From: Daphnia pulex
Taxonomy: Eukaryota; Arthropoda; Branchiopoda; Diplostraca; Daphniidae
Reading direction: 5' to 3'
Assembly: GCF_021134715.1 (NCBI RefSeq)
Contig: NC_060025.1
Location: 2,170,001-2,234,000 of the forward strand
Length of the DNA stretch: 64,000 nucleotides
The notes under the pieces were generated by a model, which was not told the origin of the DNA, searched no databases, and saw only the letters and a list, made by a program, of their open reading frames with translations. Each line of letters starts with the position of its first letter. Position 1 is the stretch's first letter. The position numbers and the translations under genes are program-made. Positions 35,201 to 46,418 of the stretch are shown here, piece after piece.

Positions 35201-38200
35201 GTTGTATGTACTGAAAAGGGGGGGGGGGAAAAGGTTCTTTGACGTCACCAAACGACGTTTGGAAATGGGCGGCCGGCCGGCCCTTTCTTCTTCTTCTTCT
35301 CTGTAACCAATTTTCACCCAAAGATAATCGAGACGGACAATTGCATTAGAGGAGCCCGACCCGACTCCAGTGCCCGCACTAAAAGATCGATGGAAATTTC
35401 GGGCCAAACAACATTTTATATAGACATTTCCCCCCATCATCATGTGTGCCCAGTCAATTTTTATTTTAAACGTTTCAGATCAAAAGATGAAACGGACGGA
35501 CCAAAGGGAAATTTCCTTTTTCGGGTGTGTGTGTGGACAATGTTATATGTACATTATTTCCGTCTCTCTTTTTTTTTGTCGATTATTGATGGGCGGACGG
35601 GCGGCTGGTGTCGTTTTTCTTCTTCTTTTTGTTTCTAGTCCATTTGGCAATCATAAAAGAGGAGATAGAGTCCAGCGTCTTTTGTTTCAGTCACGGCTGT
35701 CGGGTGATATGGGCCGGCCGGAAATAGACAAAGAGAAAAAAGGTGGCCCTTGAAGAAAGTAAAAAAAAAGAGATTTTTCCGGTATATATATAGAGAGAGA
35801 GACGGGCATTAAATGGGAATGTGTATCATCTCTGTTTTACCCTGGAGGCCATTTGATTTGAATTTGTTTGTTGCTGTTATTTTTTTGATTTGATTTTTGG
35901 CAGTGAGATCCGATGGCGAGTGAAAGAGGCCCTGGCCGGCCGTTTGACGTACGACGGAGGCGGTAAAATCGACTCGGCCCTCAGAGCCAACTTTGACGTC
36001 ATCAATCTCGTTCCGCCCGGACCTTTTTACCCAAAGAGCTTGGCTGGCAACGCCGTCAAATCCACAAAGTCGTCAACTTCTTCTTCCACTTCCACTAGGA
36101 GCAAAAGAGAAACGACCACACGGCCAGACGTCAATCGTTTGACCAATGTTACTGCCGGCCCGCCCCCCATCTCCACGTCAACAACGGTCAGTTTCTTTTC
36201 TTTCAAAAATCATAAAATTTAAATTTCCCGCCATTGGCTCCTGGATCGATGATTTAAAAAAAAAGGAGAAAGTGAAAACTACTCCGGGCTCCTTTTTTTT
36301 ATTTTTGCATCCGTCCGGGAAGGTAAACATCAACTTGCGCTGGACTATATAATCTACAACTTTCTCTCTGTGGCGTATTTTCCGGATGGATTGATCCAGC
36401 ATTGAGGAGCTCCCGGGTCCTTTTGTGTGTGAGTGGAGCTGGCCAAGTTATTGAATCATCACACCGAACCTTCCCCACTCCTCCTCTCGGGCCCAGCAGC
36501 CAGGAGGGGCAACTTGCAACTCCTATCAAAGTCTTTAGGAGCCTTCCTTCCTTCCATCCATCCATCCCCCCCCTCCCTCTCTTTTGTGTGGTTGTATTAG
36601 GAGCCTGAAATGATGCGATGATAATAGTAATCCTTCATAGCATTCTACATCCATTTGTGGTGGACCCTGGTCCAAGTTTTACCTCCCAGTGGGCTCCTAA
36701 GAGCTGTGAAAAATAAAATAGGAGCCCGTCCAGTGGGAATTGTCTTTACATATCTGCTCCTGAAGCCTCCTAAGGGGGAGGGTAGAGCCTTTATCATCAG
36801 AGAGATGTGGAGATTGGGACGGACATGTAAGGCTCCTAGGCGAAAAAGGAGCCCCCCCCCCCTCACACACTCCTTATGCAACAAAACAGACAAGACATAA
36901 GGAGACAAGCAAGAGCCTCCTAGCTGAATAATCCATGCGAATGAGAAAGATTCGACTGCTGCAGGCCCGTCCGTCTGTCCGTTCCGGAATAAAAAAAAAA
37001 TAAATAAAAAAAAGGAATCGACGGTATCAGCAGTCCCTGGAATCCATCACCCCGGAAATAAGGAGCGCTCCCCCAAACAAAGAAAAAAGAGTCAAGTTCT
37101 GCCCGTCTAGAAGCAGGAGCAGGAGCAACGACTGGGTGTAGTTGATCAATCCAGACCTCCCTCCCCACCACCATCACCACGGTCCGTCAAGATCTTCTTG
37201 TCTTATCGCCGACGGACCGTGCGATATTTCCCCTAGACTCCCTGGAAAAGAAAAAAAAGATCCTGATGGATGGACTACTCGACCTCCTCCATCGCAACGA
37301 AAAAGTCCTAATACCCTGGGATATCCGTCGTCTTGATATCTGCTGTGCCCATCTTCTTTTTCTTTCTTGGCCGGCCTGTGTGTGTGTGTTTGCCCGTCGT
37401 CAACAATTTTTGTTTGTTTGCTGTGCTGGACGTTTTGGAAATAATTTGAACTTTGTTTGTTTGAAGGAATTGCTGATGGCCGACGAGGAGGACGACGGAG
37501 GCGAAGTCCAGGAAGATGTCCAGGATCAGGAATACGCCGGCGGCGGCGGTTTGGAAGAGACGAGCGACTCGTCGGCCGCCGATGAGGAATTGGACGGCGA
37601 TCAGGACGATCCGGACAACGGCGGACGGCCGGCCGTCATCTCGGCCGGCCCGTCCAGCAGCGGCAACTCGCTCCTCAACGGATCCAACAATCTCGCCGGC
37701 CTCAAGGAGCCGACGACTTTCCGTCCGCCCATTTGGCAATCTGTTGGCAACGTCTCTGGCCAGGCCGTCACTTTCAAAGGTATACACATTCTTTTGGGCC
37801 AGCCACAGCCAACCCACTCTGCCCGTTTTGATGTTTTTTTGCCCAGCTTTCTATGTACGTCCCTTTTTTTTTTTGCCCGATGGCTCCTGATGTCATTTAG
37901 CTGTGAAATGCCACTCGACCGTCTACTCTCTCTCTACTTCACTTGCCCGTCTCTCGACTTGCGTGTCACGGAGCGGAGCGCAAAAAGTCAAGGAGCCGCG
38001 AGAAAATCTCTGCGATAAAAGCCCCCCCTCGACGGATTGAGGATGAGGATGGTACATCATTGGCAGTAGAGTCGTTGGCCGTCGCCGCTCTCCGCCGAAT
38101 GAAGAGATGGCGGAAGGGAGGAGCCAGGTTAGGAGACACAGTGGAGGGGGAGGAGCCACAAGGAGCCGATGTTGTATGGAAGGAAGAAGAAGAGCCAAGT

Positions 38201-41200
38201 TAACTTGGCCCAGAGCTCAATGGCTCATTATATTAGTTTCTGTCCTTTGCCCGGCTCCTTTGCCCGCGCGTCATCATCATGTTAGATATACACACACACA
38301 CACACTCAGGACATACGGGTGTGTGTGTACACGTATGCGTGTGTGCACATACCTGCAAACTCGACTGGCCCCTCAAGTTTCCAATTCAATTTACCGGAGC
38401 TCCTGTATAGCTCCTGGGCTCCTAAAATGTCTAAACAGGGGGTAGGGGGGAAACTTTGTCCCTGGCCGTCCTCCCTCCTCCCAGGCTAAAATAAAATGTT
38501 CATCTCAAATTGAAATTGAAAATGTTAATTTGTTTCATTTGTTTTTCCATTTTCAGGAGTTCAATGGCCGGGCGGCGGATTGGCCGGCCCGCGGTCGCAC
38601 AGCCGTCGGGTCTACCGGGTGGCGACCATTTTCTCGCCTCCGTTCGTGATGGAGACGGAAGTGTTCAAGGAGGACGACGAGGAGGAGGAGGAGCAGCGTT
38701 GCCTGACTGGCGTGCCTTGCCTGCGGGTCTCTACCGGACAGAAGGACGAGCTGGCCCGCATCTTTGGCGACTACGAGGGGGCCCAGCTCCACAAGGGCCG
38801 CTCCTACAATTTGACGTGCTGCTACGGCTACTCGATCGACCTGATGGAGAACGTGGCCAGCGACCTGGACGTCAAGTTCCAGGTCTATGTGGTGGCCGAC
38901 GGCCAGTGCGGAAGCGCCAAGCGGGGCGGCCAGCAGGCAGCCGGCCCAGCTGGGACGGCGGCGGCCTCGTGGGACGGTATCGTGGCCGACCTGCGCTCGG
39001 GAGCGGCCCATTTGAGTTTCGCCCCTTTGAGCGTGACGTCGGCCAGGAGCGAGGCCATCGACTTTTCCATCCCCTACTTTTACTCTGGCCTGTCGATCCT
39101 GCAGGCCAGCAAGATCAACAACGACGACGTGCCGCTGCTGGCCTTCCTGAAACCCTTCCGTCCCGATCTGTGGATCGGCATCTTCATCAGCCTCAACCTG
39201 ACGGCCCTGGCCGTGGCCATCTACGAGTGGCTCAGTCCGTTCGGGCTCAATCCTTGGGGCCGCCAGCGGACCAAAAATTTCAGCCTTGCCTCGGCCCTCT
39301 GGGTCATGTGGGGCCTCCTCTTCAGCCACCTGGTGGCCTTCAAGGCCCCCAAATCGTGGCCCAACAAGTTCCTCATCAACGTCTGGGGCGGATTCAGCGT
39401 CATCTTCCTGGCCAGCTACACGGCCAACATTGCCGCCTTGTTCGCCGGCGTCTTCTCAGAGACGGCCGTCACCAATTTCCACGATCCCCGCGTAAGTTTC
39501 CGTCCGGGGGCAATTTTTTATTTTTTTTTTTTTTTCTCTTTGCCCAGTCAATTGCATCACGGATCATCCCAGCAACTGGGAAAATTCGATTCCCGGTTTG
39601 CCCGGTTTTTGATAGATTCGATCAATCAGCTGGCACACACACACCAGAATTGTCGAAACTTATTTCCGGCCCATCCGTCCGTCCCTACATGTCCAGTCCA
39701 GCAGTCAACAACAACAACAACAATCAAGTCAGGAGATGAATATTGACGTTTGTAGTTGCTGCACACACACGAGCTGATGTCGGCGGGAATCGGATGGTGC
39801 TGTGGTGATGGGCGGGTAGTAGTAAGAAGATGGGAGCTAGCAGAAGCTTTTGATGGATGAGCCGGATCGATATCTACCCATCCCAACGAAAAAAGGAAAG
39901 ACGGGCAAAGAAAAGAAGAAAAAAAAGAAATAGATTGTTAGCAAGGGGATATATATATATATATATCTACTATCTCATCATCGCATCAACTGTAAAGACT
40001 TGGTGTTTATCTATGTGATACTATTGCTGGACGGGCGGGCGGGCGGGTGCTGGTGATGATATTCTATATCGATTGATGAGGAAGCCATTTTTGATTGGTT
40101 TGCCGCTCTCTCTCTTGATCCCTGGACGGGAAAACACATTCCCCCCCTTTCTTCTTCTTTTTCTTTTAGATTTATTTGCCCAGCTAATATTTTTTAGCTG
40201 GAAACACACAGACAAGACAGACAGACAGAGAAGAAAGTGTATATATAAATAGAATGTCTTATATAAGAGCTGTACCACCTGGCGGGCCCAATCAAGACGC
40301 CAGAGGCCTCCTCTAGCGTTGCCCGTCACGTCATCTTAGTTATATGAAGCTGGGAATAATAATAATAATAATAATAAAGACTGGGCTTTTCTCTCTTGTC
40401 TCTGTGATTAATGAATCAGATGCAAAGGCCCGTTCTTTGGGGTTGGCACACAGAGAAATCTCGTTATTATAGGGTGTGGTGGTAGTAGCTGGGATCGACT
40501 TGCACAGCAGAGTAAACATATTATAAGATGGGCTGGGCAAATAATTTTAAAAAGCCCGCGCTATCTTTTTGGATTCACGCCGCCATTTTGTGTTTGCTTG
40601 TGATTCCATCGGTGATTGATGTAGACACCAGACGGTAGTAAAACAGCGAAAAACCGGGCACGGCCGGCCTTTGCCCAGTCTGCTCCAATGTCTCGGAACA
40701 GCTATTAGCTGGCTACTACACTGTAAATAGACTATGTCCATAAAGTTAATGTGACTGTTATGATTGTCGATAAAAAGAAAAAGAAAACTGGCCAGCCTTG
40801 CCCGTTCCTTGAGCTAATATTTTTTCTGGCCATTGCTGAAAGTGTCGGGGCTCTGCTGCTGCTGTTGCTGGACCGAATGAAATAGTTTGGGCGGGCGAAA
40901 GTCGTCAATTTTTCATATAGGCCATAACCTATCGTTTTAGGGCCCGTTTAAAATGGCCGGCCCGCACTAGCCCAATCATCGCCAGTTAACCCCGTCCAAC
41001 CATGTTGTTATATAACTCGATGCCCGGCCATTTGATAGTTTTTGGAATTTAATTGATTTTGATTTAATAAAAACAGCTGCTGAGCCAAAAAGTGGGCACC
41101 ACTCGAAGCTCGGCCGCCCAGCACTACGCCCAGAAGACGAATCGAGGACTGGCCGAGCATCTGGAACGGTTCACGGTGCCGGACCTCGAAGAAGGCATCG

Positions 41201-43634
41201 CCCGTCTCAGGTTCAAATTAAAAAATAAATTTGATTAAAAATTTGAATAATCTTTTCATTCATTTTATTTTTGTTGTTGAATCAACAGAGACGGACGGCT
41301 GGATTTGCTCATTGGCGACACGCCCATATTGGATTATTACCGTGCCAACGATCCCGGCTGCACGTTGCGTACGGTGGACGTCATCGAGGAGGACAATTAC
41401 GCCGTCGGCATGACCAAAGGGCTGCGATTGCAGGTAACACGACGACGGCTAGGATCTAGGAGTGACTCACACACACACACTATCTAAGGATAGGAACCGG
41501 CTAACTAGAAAATAGGAACCACCCGGAGACTACTGTACAGAACCTGGCCGTCTTCTTATATCAGATTGTACACACACAATGGGACAAATCACACAAGATG
41601 CGATCAAATGATTGTGCCCGACGCCCCGGAGGTTACACCAAAGAGAGGAAGAGCCACAGCCTACCTTAACAGAATGGATCGATCCTGCCCGGCCTTTATA
41701 TATATCTATCTATCTATAATAATATATATAATATAACACGGTCGACCAATAGCTTCCTGATTTATATCGAGGCCTAATCGGACCGAGACCAACACACACA
41801 CGCGGACAATAAAGAAGAAGAGAAAAAAGGGGGGAAGGGGTATCCGGGCCGGTGCTGGGCCGATCGATTCCTTTCCTTTTTTCTTGCCCGTTATTTTATG
41901 GATGACTAGAGCTGAAAAGTTTCCATTTCATTTTATTTTTCAATTTATTTTATTGCAGACGAGTATTTCGTCTTTGATTTCCAGCTATTCCACTTCCGGA
42001 TACATGGATGAATTGCGGAGTAAATGGTACAGTTCCCTGCCTTGCTCCCGTTCGGCCAACGACGCCTACCGGCCTCAACCGCTGGGCGTTTCGGCCGTGG
42101 CCGGAGTCTTCATCCTTTTGGGCTTTGGCATCCTGGGCGGATGCATCATCCTCGTCCTGGAGCATTTGGTCTACAAATTCGCTCTGCCCGTCCTACGCCG
42201 CCAGCACAAGGGCACCATCTGGCGGTCGCCCAACATGATGTTCTTCAGTCAAGTAAATAAATAATCAATCCAATTTCAATTTTTCAAATCAAATGATTTA
42301 TTACCAAATTCAAATTTTGATATTTTTACCGCCCAAAATTTATTTAGAAACTTTACCGGTTCATCAATTGCGTGGAACTTTTGTCGCCTCATCACGCGGC
42401 CAAAGAATTGATGCACAGCCTGCGGCAGGGTCAGATCACGTCCCTGTTCCAGAAGAGCGTCAAACGGGTATAAACAAATGTTTTGTTTTAAATTTCCCGC
42501 CAATTGTTTTTGAAAAAAATTTTTGTTTTTTTTTTTTGAAATTGTTTGGCACCACGTGGAATCAGAAGGAAAACGAGCAGAAGCGGAGGCGGAAGAGCAA
42601 GGCCCAGTTCTTCGAGATGATCCGCGAGGTGCGGCGCTGCCAGCAGGAGGAGAAGGAAACGGAAACGGCCGACGACGGCCAGGAGGACGAGGAGGAAGGA
42701 TACGACCACCACCGCCGACGCCGTGGGGTGGCCGACGAGGAGGAGACTGAGGGTGAAGGTGTGGGCGACGATGACGACGACGAAGAGAAGAGGAGGGAAT
42801 TCCGGCCTCCGCCGCCGCCGGCCGATTACGGAGACGATTACCTGGCGGAGGCGGAAGAGGACGAGTCCATCAGCGTCGTGGTGGTGCGCAATCAGACGCC
42901 ATCTAGTGACGAAATTGCGCCCTACAATGCTTCCGCTGCCCAGCAACAACAGCCGCCCAGGGTCAGGCACAGCGTGTCGAACGTGACCGATCCGGGCGCC
43001 TTCTCGCTCGATCCGCACTCGTCCATCCGCTCCACCGACAGCGAACGCAAATGGAAATTTCAAATGGCCAAAAGGAGGAGGTCGTTTAGCGCCGACGCCC
43101 TCTGCGAACCCGCCCACGTCCATCATCATCACCAAAGACGTCGTCAAGGTCAAACAGAATTCAAAAATTTATATTTTTCCCGCTCAAATTTTTTCAAATT
43201 ATTTTTTCGCGCCAAATTTTTCAAATTGATTTTTCTTTTAATTTTCAAAAGGTGTGAGATTCGCCGAGAGCAGTTCGAGCAGTTCGAGCAGCAGCAGCAG
43301 CGATCAGAGTCTGAGTCAGGTGGAAGATGGCGCTGGGGTGGTCGGCCGGTCGTCGTTGCGCTGGACGGAGGACGGCGAGGACAGCAGCAGCACTCTGCTC
43401 TGCTCCATGGTGGACAGAGCGACGCTGAACAAGCTCACCAAGGAGGACCTGCTCCTATTGTGGCAGGCGGCCGAGTCTGAATGGCTGGCCAAAGTCAGGG
43501 CCTTGCGCAAGCAGCGCGACATTCTCCAACTTCGCTATCAGCACGCCAGAGTCACAGCACAAGTCCAGCCGGCAGCCCAGACTCCTTATCAACCCCCGGC
43601 AACACCTCCGCCGGCTCCCACCATGAAGTTCTGA
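29270..43634 (+). CDS. Nmdar2: NMDA-type ionotropic glutamate receptor subunit (Nmdar2-like)
   Basis: Eleven coding exons give about 1,493 residues: 29270-29821, 33514-34253, 35904-36186, 37467-37779, 38557-39491, 41077-41210, 41289-41433, 41959-42252, 42348-42467, 42566-43148 and 43252-43634, all in phase. A signal peptide (MAAYQRLLVMVALVSAV) precedes a large amino-terminal domain. The ligand-binding half S1 has CCYGYSIDLM and TSARSEAIDFS. M1 is at about 832-852, the pore loop has WGLLFSHLVAF, and M3 has SYTANIAALF. S2 contains LLIGDTPILDYY, M4 is at about 1078-1103, and the intracellular tail is basic then acidic. Together these are diagnostic for NMDA receptors, and YEWLSPFGLNPWGRQRTKNF suggests the arthropod Nmdar2 class, although pocket residues also recall GluN1/GluN3. 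The pore asparagine of GluN2 is replaced by serine (about 886). No PDZ-ligand C-terminus is visible. The subunit presumably needs a GluN1 partner. Confidence 0.9.
29822..33513 (+). other. first NMDA receptor intron
   Basis: A 3.7-kb intron between two phase-0 coding exons, rich in CTT/GAA and GT simple sequence and in dispersed AGGAGCC and GCCCGTC heptamers. No gene was recognised on either strand. Confidence 0.5.
34254..35903 (+). other. NMDA receptor intron
   Basis: No gene was recognised. It contains TA-rich runs, a (TTG)8 tract at 35131-35154 and a short inverted repeat around 35024-35048 (GGACATGTACAAGTCC-like). Confidence 0.5.
35131..35154. repeat. (TTG)8 microsatellite
   Basis: A perfect trinucleotide tract in an NMDA receptor intron. 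Confidence 0.9.
36187..37466 (+). other. NMDA receptor intron with dense heptamers and a hairpin
   Basis: Holds nine AGGAGCC/GGCTCCT copies between 36236 and 36853, and an 11-bp perfect inverted repeat at 37178-37221. No gene was recognised. Confidence 0.5.
37178..37221. repeat. perfect 11-bp inverted repeat (hairpin) with 22-nt loop
   Basis: CACGGTCCGTC at 37178-37188 is mirrored by GACGGACCGTG at 37211-37221. It lies 245 nt upstream of the acidic-linker exon of the NMDA receptor, so an RNA hairpin affecting splicing is conceivable. No arm continues beyond 11 bp. Confidence 0.65.
37780..38556 (+). other. NMDA receptor intron
   Basis: Seven copies of the AGGAGCC/GGCTCCT heptamer and a CA/GT microsatellite near 38290-38345. 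Nothing coding joins in phase. Confidence 0.5.
39492..41076 (+). other. NMDA receptor intron between the M3 exon and S2
   Basis: Contains a TA tract near 39949-39968 and an AAT tract near 40355-40377. No coding sequence was recognised. The downstream exon begins with LLSQKVGTT. Confidence 0.5.
41434..41958 (+). other. NMDA receptor intron
   Basis: Contains CA and TA simple sequence (TA-rich at about 41697-41733). No gene was recognised. Confidence 0.5.
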
Positions 43635-46418
43635 TGAAAAGGTTGAAATTTAACATTTCCAATTTTCGGTGGGGGGATTTTCCAAACTCCCATTTCCTCT
43701 TTCCCCCACCCTCTCTATTCCTCCAGCCCCACCCTTTTTTATAAAGAAAAAACCAATTTATGCAAACAACGAACACTCTCCCCCCCCCCTCCACTTTGTT
43801 TTCACTTCTTAAGCAAGCAGTTGAGTCGCGGATTATTTGTAAATTACGATATTTATAAGAAGAAACTTTATCATCCCTATAATTATTTTAAAAATTAAAT
43901 CGATTTTGTTTTGGGTTTCAATTAGAAAATAGTTTGTTTGTTTTGTTTTTTTGGCGGCGGGAAAATTTGAAATTTTGAAATTTTAACCAAAAATACTATA
44001 ATAATATATAATATAATCCCCCGGAACTATTATTACTAACACCACACATCCCTCCTTAAAAAATAAAACCAAAATAATGTAATAATAATTTAATTCGCCA
44101 GTACTATACTATGTAGAAATTTCGGATACACACACACACAAACGTGCGCAGAAAAAGCAAAAAAAAAAATGTTTGGAATATTTTTCAAAATAAATAAAAA
44201 ATAAGAATTTTTAGCGCGGACCCGGTCAGAAAAAAAAATTTAAATTTCGAATTTTTTAAAAATCTTTTTGCGAAATTTCGTCCGGAGTCCGCTCACTTTT
44301 TGAAAGACAAATTTTTTAAATTATTGTTGAATTATTATAACAATTTTTTTTTTTTGGCGAATAAAAAAAAAATGAAGTAATAATTTAAAAAAAAATAATA
44401 AATAGATTCGTTGTGTTTGTGGGGGCGATCGTTTGTTTATTCCGTGTGTGTGTGTGGTTGTGTGTGTCTTGGCAGCAGCAGCAGAGAGAGAGAGAGTGCC
44501 TCTTTTGTTTCTTTTTTCTCCTTCACGTCTTCTATCTTCCTCATCTTTTATGCTTGGAACGCGCTCCTCATTTCCTCCGGCCCTCCCCCCTCTCTTTCCA
44601 TCCCCTCAACCCTTAATACATACAACATCAGCTTGATTATCACGCAGAAAATCGATAATCTTTTGTGGATGTTGTGTGTGCGGTTACCGGACGGGGGTTT
44701 GTGAGCGCGAAATTCAAACTTTGAAAACAAAACAAAAAAAATTTTAATTAAAAAAGCTAAAAAAAAAGAATTAAATTAAATTTGCAATATTTTGATTGGG
44801 CTTCAAAAAAAAAAGACACGCCCTCTTTTTGATTCTCCTAATTGATTATTAGGGAAATTATTACTAATTGCATTGATACAAAATAAAATAACGATGAAAT
44901 TGAAATTGTGTTGAATTTGTACATTTCAGCCCAGAAACAAACCAAAAAACCAAAAATAAAATAAAATAAAAAATTATAATAATAATTTGAATATACTGTA
45001 ACTATTACCCAAAAATTTTAAAAACAAAAAAACAAACATGTTATAAAAAAAAAGAAATATCTGGCCAACGTCACTCGACACGTGTGTTTAGGAAAAAGTA
45101 AACCGTTTCCGGGAAGAAAAATACCAAAAAGTTGGTTTTCATTTCGAATCGTTTGAATGGCGTCATCAAAAGTCGTGATGGATAATAAAAAAGAACCGCA
45201 GGTCACTAGGTTCAAGTGAGTTGTTGCCTGCCTCTACCAAAAATCACATTGGGCGCTTTGAACCAAATCAACACAAACGCTAAAATTCCTTTTACACGAC
45301 GACGTCTAACATCTGGCGCTCACATGTCGGCGGATCGATTTTTTTAAATTTTTCTCCAACATTTTTTTCCGTCTATTATATACATATCCCCCAGTGGCGG
45401 AATGTCGTTTTGAATGGCGCGGTTGAAATCAAGTTTCGTCGGTTTTGGTGGGGGGTAACTGACAATCAAAGCCCAGCCCAGCCCCGCCCGTCTCTCTCTC
45501 TCTACGCATTTGGAAAACGAGAGACTCTGCACTTTGTGAGCTCAGATAGACTCGAGCCTAGATAAACTCGCGTCCATTATTTGTGCGACAAATACCGCGC
45601 CAAGTCGCAGTGCTACACAATTTGCCGGAATTGGATGATGTAGTATGTACACGCAGAAGCTCAGGGCCGGCACAGTGTGTTCACTGTCCTTGTTATATAG
45701 ACGGAGATATGGATCGGTTCGATATTTCTCACGCTGGATCGATATGATTATCAGGGCCCAGCAGTATCTCATCAAATTTCTAGAGTCAATATTAAATAAA
45801 AGTTCACAATTCTTTTTTATTTAAATTTTTGGGGGGCTGGGCTGGGGCTTTGGGGAATTTTTGAAAATTTCCGGCTGTTACCGGTTTTTTGGGAATCAAC
45901 CGGACGGCGTGAATTTCATTCATCTACGTGTTCCTTATATAATAAAGAAAGATAGAAAAAGAATCCGGCGTGATAACGTGTGTAGGGTTGGGGGCTAGTG
46001 GGACGTGATTTATACGAAATCCCTTTTTTTTCTTTTTTTTGGTTGGCTGTTATTACGTCGAATAATTCACGCGGGCCAAAACGACGACGGATAAAACGGA
46101 CGGGCTGCTGCTCTGTGTGTGTGGGTCCCTTTGAGAAAAGAATCAAGAAGAAGAAGAAAAAAGGGTCTAATATAATTTATTTGGTGTCGTCTTTAACGAC
46201 GGCCGCCAATGGCGCTGCTGCGTCGTCGTCAATGACTTTGGCCCCGGCTGCGTGTCGCCGGCCTCCGCCAGTCTCAGTCGAACCGCCGTGGTGGCCGCAT
46301 GGTGTCGATTCCCTTCCGTCTCCTCCCGTCATGCTGGCCCGTTCAAGTTGATCCACACTCTGCCCAGCAGCCAACCAAAGCTAAAAGAAACCAACTTTTT
46401 GTCAATTCTCCGTCATAA
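43635..46418. other. NMDA receptor 3' UTR and intergenic region up to the fucosyltransferase
   Basis: Strongly AT-rich with several AATAAA-type signals (for example near 44189-44200). No gene was recognised. The part around 46177-46418 may be leader of the fucosyltransferase. Confidence 0.45.

Larger units (their letters stand above)
28274..38423. repeat. dispersed heptamer AGGAGCC/GGCTCCT, about 29 copies
   Basis: Copies were read by eye at about 28274, 28329, 28471, 28636, 28683, 29167, 29284, 31244, 31296, 32294, 32899, 33077, 35350, 36236, 36287, 36537, 36599, 36692, 36720, 36831, 36847, 37706, 37882, 37991, 38119, 38151, 38161, 38253 and 38417, in both orientations. Only two fall in coding exons. 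A common extended form is TTAGGAGCC. Chance at equal base composition would give about 1.3 in this span. Function is unknown. Confidence 0.7.

Noticed and set aside
45998..46351. Plus-strand open frame ahead of the fucosyltransferase
   Set aside because: Low-complexity translation of simple sequence; the fucosyltransferase has its own good ATG and membrane anchor at 46419.
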